Shown here in pieces: positions 1 to 6,220 of a stretch of DNA of 10,276 bases (within the stretch, counting starts at the first letter, position 1; each line of letters starts with the position of its first letter). This DNA comes from Pseudomonadota bacterium (lineage in GTDB: Bacteria; Myxococcota_A; Polyangia; Polyangiales; Polyangiaceae): the NCBI GenBank assembly GCA_023402175.1, contig JAEXCN010000089.1:1-10276 (forward strand), read 5' to 3'. The notes under the pieces are model-generated. The model did not search any database. It was given only the letters and a program-made list of their open reading frames with translations, and was not told where the DNA came from. Position numbers and translations under genes: made by a program.

Positions 1-1
1 T

Positions 2-583
2 CCTGCGCTTTTCGATCTCGTTCCAGATGATCCGCGATGTTTCCACGTGGGCGACGCGTCGTTCGTTCCATGGTTATTCGAGCTCGGGCTCCGCTTTGTC
101 GATGAAATCGCCGACGCCGACCTCGTCGTTGTGACGGGGACGGTCCACGACGACGCTGCGCTCATCCGCGTCCGCGAGCGTCTCGCGCCGGTGGCTGTTC
201 GATCGGTGCCGCTCGTTTGCACGAACCCCGACCGCGTGATCCCCACGGCTGGACGCGTGACGCTCGGGCCGGGCGCGGTGGCGGCTGCCTACGCCGAGCT
301 CGGCGGGCGCGTCTTCCTCTACGGCAAGCCTCACGCGCCGATCTACGCGGCCGCGCGAAAGCAACTCGGGGCCATTCCGGCGTCACGCGTGCTGGCGATC
401 GGCGATTTGCTCGAGACCGACATCCGCGGCGCGCGTGATGCCGGGATCACGTCGGCGCTCGTCACCGGTACCGGCGTCCACGCACGTGAGCTCGGGCCGA
501 TGCCCGACGCGGCGGCTCTCGACGCGCTCTTCGCTGCGGCCGGCGTCGCGCCCGACATGGTGCTCGAGCGACTCGCGTGGTGA
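2..583 (+). CDS. HAD-superfamily class IIA hydrolase, 3' part (5' end outside window)
   Basis: The reading frame is open from the left edge, so the gene starts upstream and the N-terminal nucleophile motif (DxDGV) is not visible. The visible part holds the cap region and the C-terminal half of the HAD core. It shows the substrate-loop signature CTNPD at about 216-230, then GKPHAPIY at about 331-355 with the motif III lysine. The metal-binding motif IV follows as IGDLLETDIRGARDAG at about 399-446, ending with a VTGTGVHARELG strand typical of class IIA enzymes such as NagD and phosphoglycolate or p-nitrophenyl phosphatases. The HVGD and ADLVVVTG stretches recall the uncharacterised HAD-IIA subfamily TIGR01459 (named from memory). 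Substrate is unknown; a small sugar or nucleotide phosphate is usual for the class. An internal GTG at 47 is unlikely to be the start because coding-like sequence continues upstream of it. It converges on the SCO gene with only four bases between the stop codons and no obvious terminator. Confidence 0.85.
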   Translation, partial: PALFDLVPDDPRCFHVGDASFVPWLFELGLRFVDEIADADLVVVTGTVHDDAALIRVRERLAPVAVRSVPLVCTNPDRVIPTAGRVTLGPGAVAAAYAELGGRVFLYGKPHAPIYAAARKQLGAIPASRVLAIGDLLETDIRGARDAGITSALVTGTGVHARELGPMPDAAALDALFAAAGVAPDMVLERLAW

Positions 584-587
584 TGGA

Positions 588-1190
588 TCAGCGCGCCGCT
601 CGGGTCACTGCTTCTGCGAGAGGGATCAGATCGGCTCGAGGATCATCGACGCTCGCGACGATCGATCCTTCGCCGTCGAGGACCGAGATGACGGAGTTGT
701 GCGAGAAGAAGCCTTCTTCGCCCTGGCGGTACGTGATGCCGAGGGCATTCGCGAGCTGACGGACTTCTCCATCGGGACCTACGGCGAACCTCCATCGGCC
801 GGGATCGGCGTGATGACGCGCCGCAATCTCGGTCAGCGCTGCCGGCGTGTCGTGCTCCGGATCGAAGCTGACGAGCAGCACGCGCGTCTTCGCTCGCACC
901 GCGGGTGGCAGTGAGGCCTCGATCTGCTTCACGTGCGCGACGATGACCGGGCACGCTGTCGGGCAGGAGCCGTAGAACATGCTCACGATGACGGGGCTGC
1001 CCCGGAACACGTCGAGCTGGATCGCCGCGTCGTTCTGATCGCGGAGCGCAACGCCGAGCGGGTAGAGCGACGGAGACGCCTTTTGCGCGCTCACGGTCAC
1101 CGCGGCGCTCGTCGGCGTCGTCGCGCGAGGATGATCGTTGCAGGCAGCGAGAAGGAGGACCGCAAAGGGCAACAACGTGGAGATCTTCAT
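588..1190 (-). CDS. sco: SCO1/SenC/PrrC-family copper-binding lipoprotein
   Basis: This is a 200-residue protein. Its N-terminus has a lipoprotein signal with lipobox LAAC (Cys17), so the mature protein should be membrane-anchored and exposed to the periplasm. A thioredoxin-like fold follows. The SCO copper site is complete: the CxxxC motif GSCPTACP (Cys76, Cys80) and the distal histidine in FFSHNSV (His164). The family strand SFDPEHDTP is at about 108-116. SCO proteins deliver copper to, or keep reduced the thiols of, copper enzymes, classically the CuA site of cytochrome oxidase. Here the gene is last in a nirK-nirV unit, so supplying copper to NirK is a reasonable inference. The ATG was chosen because it overlaps the nirV stop (ATGA, 1187-1190), is followed at once by the signal peptide, and has GGAG seven bases upstream. 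The frame stays open upstream, but that part overlaps nirV. Confidence 0.92.
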   Translation of the reverse strand: MKISTLLPFAVLLLAACNDHPRATTPTSAAVTVSAQKASPSLYPLGVALRDQNDAAIQLDVFRGSPVIVSMFYGSCPTACPVIVAHVKQIEASLPPAVRAKTRVLLVSFDPEHDTPAALTEIAARHHADPGRWRFAVGPDGEVRQLANALGITYRQGEEGFFSHNSVISVLDGEGSIVASVDDPRADLIPLAEAVTRAAR

Positions 1191-2011
1191 TTCACGGCTC
1201 CAGGCTCTTGGTCGGCTGCGCACCGAAACCCGAGGTTCTTGAGGACGAAGCTCGCTCGCAGCGAGCTGCGGAGTGCGGTGCGTTCGAACGCGGCGAAGTC
1301 GGTGGCATCTTGCGAACCGCTCGCGCTGGTACCGCAGAAGCGCAGGCGGTCGGACCCGCTCGAGAACGCGGACACGGCATTGCCGAAGTCGAGCACCCAC
1401 TCCCAGACGAGCCCGTGCATGTCGCGGACGCCCCAGAAGTTCGGCGTGCCTCCCACGGGCGGAAGGTGTGTCGGCGCCGGCCGCGAGTACGTCGCCTCGA
1501 GCTCTGCGCGCCAGCCGCCGTCGGTCGATCCATCGGCGCTCGTGCGGCTGGCCGACGCCACACGCTCCCACTCGGCTTCGGTCGGGAGACGGCCGCCGCG
1601 CCACGCGCAGTACGCGCGGGCCGCGTACCAACTCACGCCGACGACGGGCTGCTCCGGACGGACGCTCGGCCCGAGCGCACGCGGTGACTGCCAGTGCGCA
1701 AGATAGGTGGGCTCAGCGACGACGGCCGCGACCCGATCGCGCGCCCACTCGGGCTTCGCCTGCACGAACGCGAGGAAGTCGCGGTTCGTGACCGGGAGGC
1801 GGTCGAGCCGGAACGCGGCCACCTGCACGACCGTCTCGACCGGAGACGGTGGGAAGAGCGGGCGGTACGTTCCAGCGGGGATGGGCGCCATCGCCTCGTC
1901 GCGCGCCGGTGGCGCGGGTTTCGGTCCTTCGGCGCGTGCACTTTCGATGGGCAGCGCCGCGACGAGCGCGACGCCCAGAAGCGCCCTCGCGCGGGACATC
2001 GCGGAGCTCAT
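1187..2011 (-). CDS. nirV: NirV-like protein (SUMF1/formylglycine-generating-enzyme fold), exported
   Basis: This is a 274-residue protein with a Sec-type signal peptide (about residues 1-27, likely cleaved after ARA). The FGE-sulfatase/SUMF1 fold follows: PIPAGTYR near 44-50, PVTNRDFLAFV near 73-83, VGVSWYAARAYCAW near 124-137, RLPTEAEWE at 141-149, MHGLVWEW near 198-205 and the terminal NLGFRCAAD at 259-267. The tandem active-site cysteines of true formylglycine-generating enzymes are not seen in their usual arrangement. Only single cysteines stand near the C-terminus (Cys226 in RFCGTS and Cys264 in GFRCA), so sulfatase activation is unlikely. NirV proteins of this kind are commonly encoded next to nirK and their biochemical role is not settled. 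The start codon overlaps the nirK stop (ATGA at 2008-2011), which suggests translational coupling. A second in-frame Met four codons later is a possible alternative start. The stop likewise overlaps the SCO start. Confidence 0.85.
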   Translation of the reverse strand: MSSAMSRARALLGVALVAALPIESARAEGPKPAPPARDEAMAPIPAGTYRPLFPPSPVETVVQVAAFRLDRLPVTNRDFLAFVQAKPEWARDRVAAVVAEPTYLAHWQSPRALGPSVRPEQPVVGVSWYAARAYCAWRGGRLPTEAEWERVASASRTSADGSTDGGWRAELEATYSRPAPTHLPPVGGTPNFWGVRDMHGLVWEWVLDFGNAVSAFSSGSDRLRFCGTSASGSQDATDFAAFERTALRSSLRASFVLKNLGFRCAADQEPGAVK

Positions 2012-3465
2012 CGCAATGCCGTCTTTCCAGGGGTGCGCTTCGCCGCGACCTCCTCTTTGGTCACGGCTTCACCCGTGTTGCCCCACGAGTTTCGAATGTA
2101 CGTGAGCAGGTTCGCGAGCTCCGCGTCGGAGAGGTGAGACTGCGGCGGCATCATCGAGTCGAACGACTGACCGTTGACGGTCACCGGGCCCTTGAGGCCG
2201 CGCAGCGCGATCTCGATAGAGCGGTCCTTGTCCGCCATCAGGAAGTCGGAGCCGGCGAGTGGAGGAAACGCGTTCGGCAGGCCCTTTCCCGACGGCTGAT
2301 GGCACGCGCCACAAGTGCTCGCGTAGAGCTTGTCGCCCGCGGCGATCTGGTCCGCCTTCGTCATCGTTGCCGGGGCCTCGGTGGGCGCGGGCAGGGCAGT
2401 CGGCGTCGGACCGCCGGTGTAGACGCCCTCCTTCGTCTGCGCCGCGTAGACCTCGGGGGCCGCGGGGCCGTCCACGACGAGCGAGCCGACAGCGCCCTTG
2501 TTGAACGCGCGGAAGATCGAGTGGTCCACCATCGCGTACTCGCCGGGCACGCGTGCAGTGAACTCGACGATCGCTGCGCCACCTGCGGGCACGAGGGTCG
2601 TCTGGACGTCGCTCTCGACGGTGCTTCCACCCTCGCGGTGGACTCGATCGAAGATCGCTCCGATGACATGGAAGCTCGACACGAGGTTCGGGCCGCCGTT
2701 GCCGACGAAGATGCGGATCTTCTCGCCGACCTTCGCGTGGAGTGCGTTGGCTCCGGTGAGCGCGCCCTCCGCGCCGTTGAAGAGGACGTAGGTGGGCTTC
2801 TCGTCGATCGCCTTCTGGACGTCGAACGCCTGGAGGCCCTTCTCGTGGTATCCGCCGGCCGTGTAGAAGTCGCCCTGCATCACGTAGTACTCACGGTCCA
2901 CGGGCGGCAGGCCTTCGGGCGGCTCGACGAGGATGAGGCCGTACATCCCGTTCGCGATGTGCATCCCGACCGGCGCGGCGGCGCAGTGATAGACGTAGAG
3001 GCCAGGACGAAGCGCCTGGAAGGTGAACTCCGTCTCGTGTCCGGGCGCCGTGAACGTGCGCGGAGCGCCGCCGCCGGGTCCGGTCACCGCGTGGAGGTCG
3101 ATGTTGTGCGGCATCTTGTTTTCGGGCGCGTTCTTCAGGTGCAGCTCGACCGTGTCGCCCTGCCGGACACGGATGAACTGGCCGGGCACGCGACCGCCGA
3201 ACGTCCAGAACGTGTAGGTCGTCTCTCCGGCGATCGGCAGGACGACCTCCTTGATCTCGATGTCGACGACGACGCGCGTCGGAGCGCGCTTGATCGGGGC
3301 CGGGACGTTCGGCGCGAACGTGAGCTCGCCGCGTACCGGAGCGCTCGTCGCCGATGCTGCGGCGCTCTCCTGGGATTGCTCGCTCGAGGTGCTCCGCTGG
3401 CAGTGCACGCCGACGACGAGAGCCGCTGCTGCAATGGGAGGGAGGAACGGAATGAGTTGACGCAT
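2008..3465 (-). CDS. nirK: Copper-containing nitrite reductase NirK/AniA with C-terminal cytochrome c domain
   Basis: This 485-residue exported enzyme is predicted to reduce nitrite to nitric oxide. A hydrophobic N-terminal signal ends near Cys22; the context VGVHC is a poor lipobox, so lipid anchoring is uncertain. Two cupredoxin domains span about 60-335. The type 1 copper ligands are His120, Cys161, His169 and Met174 (MPHNIDLH and YVYHCAAAPVGMH-IANGM). The type 2 ligands are His125, His160 and His315 (VDHSIFR). The catalytic Asp123 and His266 are also present, so nothing essential is missing. A Pro/Thr/Ala-rich linker (about 350-368) leads to a class I cytochrome c domain with heme motif CGACH (385-389) and a likely axial Met at 438 or 439 (SMMPP). 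This three-domain layout is known from Ralstonia pickettii and Pseudoalteromonas NirK, where the tethered heme feeds electrons to the type 1 copper. The ATG at 3465 has GGAG six bases upstream and starts the signal peptide. The frame is open 100 codons further upstream but has no protein-like content there. The gene is first in nirK-nirV-sco. Confidence 0.95.
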   Translation of the reverse strand: MRQLIPFLPPIAAAALVVGVHCQRSTSSEQSQESAAASATSAPVRGELTFAPNVPAPIKRAPTRVVVDIEIKEVVLPIAGETTYTFWTFGGRVPGQFIRVRQGDTVELHLKNAPENKMPHNIDLHAVTGPGGGAPRTFTAPGHETEFTFQALRPGLYVYHCAAAPVGMHIANGMYGLILVEPPEGLPPVDREYYVMQGDFYTAGGYHEKGLQAFDVQKAIDEKPTYVLFNGAEGALTGANALHAKVGEKIRIFVGNGGPNLVSSFHVIGAIFDRVHREGGSTVESDVQTTLVPAGGAAIVEFTARVPGEYAMVDHSIFRAFNKGAVGSLVVDGPAAPEVYAAQTKEGVYTGGPTPTALPAPTEAPATMTKADQIAAGDKLYASTCGACHQPSGKGLPNAFPPLAGSDFLMADKDRSIEIALRGLKGPVTVNGQSFDSMMPPQSHLSDAELANLLTYIRNSWGNTGEAVTKEEVAAKRTPGKTALR

Positions 3466-3825
3466 GGAGAGCTCCAGCCTGCGCACTGGCGTGCGCGACG
3501 CGTGAGCCGCGGGGTCGGAACGACCTGCTTCGGGCTCTGCATCGTGCGAAGCATCCGCCGTGCCGACCGGCCCGTAGCGTCGAATTCGTGAATTGCGCCG
3601 AGTTTGTCGATCAGGTGCGCGCAGGCGCTGCGACGCGGTGCAATCGGTGCGTCGGATGAGCACCGCGAGCATGCGCGGTATCGGCGCGTCCGCTCGAACA
3701 CGGAGCGTGACGTCACCGCGAGCATGTGCGCCGTGCGCTGCTGCGCATGGAGCGCGCTCGAGCACGCCTTCTGCGCCGGCGAGCGTGCGCGTGGAACGCC
3801 GAGGGCGGACGCGCCGAGCGCGCGA
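3466..3825. other. Intergenic region upstream of nirK (360 bases)
   Basis: This space lies between the radical SAM stop and the nirK start, both on the minus strand, and should hold the nirK promoter. I see no convincing gene in it; the 100-codon minus-strand extension of nirK is arginine-rich and unlike any family I know. It contains a sigma-54-like element (3551-3565) and two small palindromes. One is AATTC-GT-GAATT at 3583-3594, unusually AT-rich for this DNA. The other is GTGACGTCAC at 3707-3716. I find no good match to the FNR/NNR box TTGAT-N4-ATCAA. No T-tract terminator follows the radical SAM gene. Confidence 0.5.
3551..3565 (-). promoter_or_regulatory. Possible sigma-54 (-24/-12) promoter for nirK
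   Basis: Read on the minus strand this is CGGCACGGCGGATGC, with the -24 GG and -12 GC separated by exactly ten bases. Against the consensus TGGCACG-N4-TTGC it differs at two places (C for T at the start, A for T before TGC). It would start transcription near 3540, giving a leader of about 75 bases before the nirK ATG. The palindrome at 3707-3716 would lie about 145 bases upstream of the -24 element, a usual distance for an enhancer-binding protein. GC-rich DNA produces such matches by chance, so this is only a candidate. Confidence 0.25.
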
Positions 3826-4989
3826 TCACTGCAACGTGGGCAATCGGAGGCGACGGTGCTGGACGGGCGCCGCTACGTAGCCCTTCGGGACGTAGGCGCA
3901 GCCCGGGTCTTCGCTCGTCGGATCGTCGCTCGCGGTCCACGCGCGCGCACGCGAGCCGCCGCACACGAAGCGGAACGGGCACGCGCCGCACTTGCCGCCG
4001 AGGCCGTCGGCATTGCGAAGCGCGCGGAAGAGCGGCGACTCGCGGTAGATCCGCGCGACGGGCTCCTCGCGCACGTTGCCTGCGCGGAGCGGAAGGAACC
4101 CGCTCGGATACACGTCACCCGTGTGCGAGACGAAGAGGAATCCGACGCCGTCAGTCACGCCACGCGGCCCGCGGACGACGCCTTCGTGCACGTCGCGGAG
4201 CAGCCCGGTCGGGACCTCGCGAGCCTTGCGCGAGAGGAGCACGCGCCTGAGCTGCGGTGCTCCCGTCGTCTTGATCTGGAACGGGCGCGTCTCGCCGATG
4301 CGGGCGAGGTCCTCGAGAGCGTGCTCGACCTCGTCGGCCGTCAGCGTGAGCGATGCTGCTGCGCGGCCCGTGGGGATGACCACGAAGACGACGAGCATCG
4401 CTGCGCCGACGTCCTCCGTGAGCTGCGCCATGGCATCGAGGGCGGCGAGGGAAGGGCGCGACAGCGTGAAGTTCACCTGCGTCTCGAGGCCGAGCTCGCG
4501 CGCCTGGCGCAAGATCCGGAGCGACTCGTCGAAGCTGCCGGCGACGCCGCGAAAAGCATCGTGCATCGCAGCGTCCGGGCCGTCGACGGACACGGCCACG
4601 CGGGCGAGGCCGGCCTCGCGCAGGTCGGCCAGCAGCGCGCGCGTCATCAACGGCGTGCCGGACGGCGTGAGGGCCATGACGAGACCCGCGCGCGTGCCGT
4701 AACGCACGAGCTCCACGAGGTCCTCGCGCTTTGCGGGATCACCGCCGGTGAGGACGCAGAGAGGCGTGCCCATCGCGGCGAACCCATCGAGCAGGCGCTT
4801 GCCTTCTTCGGTCGTCAGCTCGTCCGGATGCGTCCGCGGCGTTGCGCACGCGCGACAGTGGGCGCAGACGAGGTCGCACGCCTGCGTCGTCTCCCAGATG
4901 GCGATCAACGGGTGATCGTCGAAGTCGAGGGCGGCCGGCTTCTTCCTCGCGAGAAGGTCGGGCGAGGGGCGCGGAAGGTCGTCGTGCAT
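3826..4989 (-). CDS. Radical SAM/SPASM-domain protein, heme-pathway-like (NirJ/AhbD relatives)
   Basis: This is a 387-residue predicted cytoplasmic protein. The radical SAM cluster motif is CDLVCAHC with Cys38, Cys42 and Cys45 (CxxxCxxC). The SAM-binding TGGDP is at about 81-85 and a VSVDGPD strand is further on. The C-terminus carries a SPASM-type cysteine set that would bind an extra Fe-S cluster: Cys334, Cys337, Cys343 and Cys364 (KCGACPFRFVCGG ... DPGC). The pattern fits the family called TIGR04053 (from memory), whose relatives include NirJ (heme d1) and AhbD (heme b from siroheme), but its own reaction is not known to me. Being upstream of and co-oriented with a heme-containing NirK suggests a heme or cofactor role, but the 360-base gap argues against a shared transcript. 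The start at 4989 was chosen because the frame upstream is Arg/Ala/Pro-rich and unlike the family. The ribosome site there is weak (GGTGAG about seven bases before ATG). Confidence 0.85.
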   Translation of the reverse strand: MHDDLPRPSPDLLARKKPAALDFDDHPLIAIWETTQACDLVCAHCRACATPRTHPDELTTEEGKRLLDGFAAMGTPLCVLTGGDPAKREDLVELVRYGTRAGLVMALTPSGTPLMTRALLADLREAGLARVAVSVDGPDAAMHDAFRGVAGSFDESLRILRQARELGLETQVNFTLSRPSLAALDAMAQLTEDVGAAMLVVFVVIPTGRAAASLTLTADEVEHALEDLARIGETRPFQIKTTGAPQLRRVLLSRKAREVPTGLLRDVHEGVVRGPRGVTDGVGFLFVSHTGDVYPSGFLPLRAGNVREEPVARIYRESPLFRALRNADGLGGKCGACPFRFVCGGSRARAWTASDDPTSEDPGCAYVPKGYVAAPVQHRRLRLPTLQ

Positions 4990-5236
4990 GGCGCTCACCG
5001 AGTGCGGGGCGACGCGAGCCCGAGCGAGCTTCACGCTCGCGAGCCCGCGTTCGGGCGACCGCGGTCGTGCAGCTGCCATGCCGGGGCTCCGCGGCAGCGG
5101 AGAAGACGCGCCGCGCAGCGCGCGCGCGCACGGCTTGCGTTCGCGGTGCACTCGCTGCGCTCGTCGCGAGCGGAGCGCCGATCCTCGATCGCGCGAGCGT
5201 GCGCGTACCGCTTCCCGCTCGCTCCGGTGCAGGAGC

Positions 5237-5392
5237 TCAGTGCCGATTGCAGAGTGGATTCTCGACGATCTCGCCGGTGACGCCCCTCACGACGCGGCGA
5301 CCCACCTCGCAACCTGCGCTGCCGTCGTACGTGGTCATGCTCCCCGCGCAAGGAGTCGACGGCGGACACCTCGGTCCCGCGACGTGAGCGCG
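5237..5392 (-). pseudogene. 3' fragment of a cysteine-rich, probably exported protein
   Basis: On the minus strand one frame reads RCPPSTPCAGSMTTYDGSAG, then CEVGRRVVRGVTGEIVENPL and CNRH, ending at TGA (5237-5239). Over the last 40 or so codons the composition is balanced and third positions are mostly G or C, as in real genes of this window. Further upstream in this frame quality drops and a stop (TAA) appears near 5450, with no suitable start codon. A neighbouring frame is open from about 5799 to 5335 and looks protein-like around 5430-5540, so a frameshift near 5390 could join the two. I cannot name the family. A small intact gene starting at the ATG at 5338 (33 codons) is also possible but less likely. 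Confidence 0.3.
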
Positions 5393-5744
5393 AGCGGTAT
5401 GGCTTTCGCGCCTACGACGGCAGCAGCTTCGGATACGCGGGATTTGCAGTTAGGGAGGCTGTCCTCGGGCGGTCGCGTGCTCGGCAGCGCAGCGGCTGCC
5501 GTTGGCGTCGAGGGAGCGCCAGTCATCGCGAGCGAGCTGAGCGCTGGCGCGTCCGCGTCTCCCTCATCATGCCCGACGAGCGGCTTCGGTGCTTCGCGAG
5601 CTCCAGACCGCGGCGGGCATCGTCGGCGTCCGCGTTGCGCGCCTCCGGACATCGAGAGCTGAACGGGCTGGAAATGAACAGTCTTGCGAGGCTCACGCGC
5701 TTCGACGTTGCCGCACGCGTCGGCGCCGCGTCGCGTGGATCTGG

Positions 5745-5819
5745 ACGAGCGGCTGTCACATCGATTGCACCTCGAGACAGATTGAAGGTCTCGAGGCAAT
5801 CGATGCGCCAGCCGCTCGT
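5745..5819. repeat. Long imperfect palindrome / 75-base hairpin
   Basis: The arms pair in three blocks around a nine-base loop. ACGAGCGGCTG (5745-5755) pairs with 5809-5819, CATCGATTGC (5759-5768) with 5796-5805, and CTCGAGAC (5771-5778) with 5788-5795. That gives 29 perfect base pairs. They are broken only by a 3x3 internal loop (5756-5758 against 5806-5808) and a two-base bulge (AC, 5769-5770). The loop is AGATTGAAG (5779-5787). It lies in non-coding DNA about 50 bases beyond the stop of the minus-strand fragment at 5869. No T-tract follows on either strand, so it is not a standard terminator. It could be a dispersed repeat element, a structured RNA or a recombination site; the sequence alone does not decide. 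Confidence 0.85.
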
Positions 5820-5868
5820 TTCGATCTCCGCGGGCGCGGTTGTTTTGTTCGAACGCGAGGCTCTGCTC

Positions 5869-6012
5869 CTAGCTCACGAACGGGGTGCTCAGCACCAGCG
5901 ACTCGTCGATCTTCCCGCCGTCGAAGAAGTCGGCCGGACGTCGGAGTCGCGGCGCGAAGGCGTTCTCGATGTTCGCGGCATCGGCCGCCTCGTCGCTTGG
6001 AGATGAATAGCT
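5869..6012 (-). pseudogene. 3' fragment of an unknown protein-coding gene
   Basis: The minus-strand frame ending at TAG (5869-5871) reads SPSDEAADAANIENAFAPRL followed by RRPADFFDGGKIDESLVLST and PFVS. This looks like a genuine protein C-terminus: mixed charged and hydrophobic residues and mostly G/C third positions. The frame is open only back to a stop at 6046-6048 and has no ATG, GTG or TTG. It therefore cannot be a complete gene unless the start lies in another frame. The upstream side abuts the intergenic region of the HNH gene, which suggests the 5' part was lost by deletion or replaced. I do not recognise the family. Confidence 0.35.
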
Positions 6013-6220
6013 GATTGCGATTTGGGATTTCGCACTTGACGAGATCTACCGCTCACGTTGCCTCGAGAGCACGACTCGTAGCGAGAGCAGCGCGTGCGCG
6101 CAGCCAGTCGGCTCCTGCTTCGCGTTCGCGTGCCGGAGGTCTCGCGCGGTGACCCGGTCGTCGTCCGTTCGCAGGTGGGGCTGCTCCGTGAGGCCGAGAT
6201 CTGCGTGTTAGAAGCAGTTC

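Larger units (their letters stand above)
4990..6220. other. 1.2-kb stretch without an intact gene; degraded sequence
   Basis: All six frames here are broken or have Arg/Ser/Ala-rich content typical of shadow frames in GC-rich DNA. Three things stand out and are listed separately: two minus-strand peptide fragments (5237-5392 and 5869-6012) and a long hairpin (5745-5819). A further minus-strand frame (about 5335-5660) has a stretch with TPTAAAALPSTRPPEDSLP and may be part of the same decayed gene. The last 200 bases before the HNH gene hold an AT-richer patch (about 6004-6040) that could contain its promoter, but I see no clear -35/-10 pair. The region looks like a site of past insertion, deletion or gene decay. 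Confidence 0.5.

Noticed and set aside
1187..2011. True formylglycine-generating enzyme (sulfatase activator)
   Set aside because: The paired active-site cysteines are not in place, no sulfatase is nearby, and the position after nirK matches NirV.
1849..3591. 580-codon open frame on the plus strand
   Set aside because: It is antisense to nirK, whose product has every expected ligand and motif; the plus-strand product is low-complexity and charged.
3466..3765. N-terminal extension of NirK by 100 residues
   Set aside because: The extension would put the signal peptide in the middle of the protein, and its content is not protein-like; the ATG at 3465 has a good ribosome site.
3466..3825. FNR/NNR-type box upstream of nirK
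   Set aside because: No TTGAT-N4-ATCAA-like inverted repeat found; TTGTCGATCA near 3605 is only a partial, unspaced resemblance.
4990..5151. N-terminal extension of the radical SAM protein by 54 residues
   Set aside because: Arg/Ala/Pro-rich sequence without family similarity; the ATG at 4989 gives the usual short lead before the CxxxCxxC motif.
3604..5280. 558-codon open frame on the plus strand
   Set aside because: It is antisense to the radical SAM gene, which has complete cluster motifs; the composition is that of a GC-rich shadow.
5745..5819. Integron attC site
   Set aside because: The bulge and internal loop invite the comparison, but the required outer core sites (RYYYAAC and GTTRRRY) are absent at the stem ends and no integron integrase or cassette array is visible.
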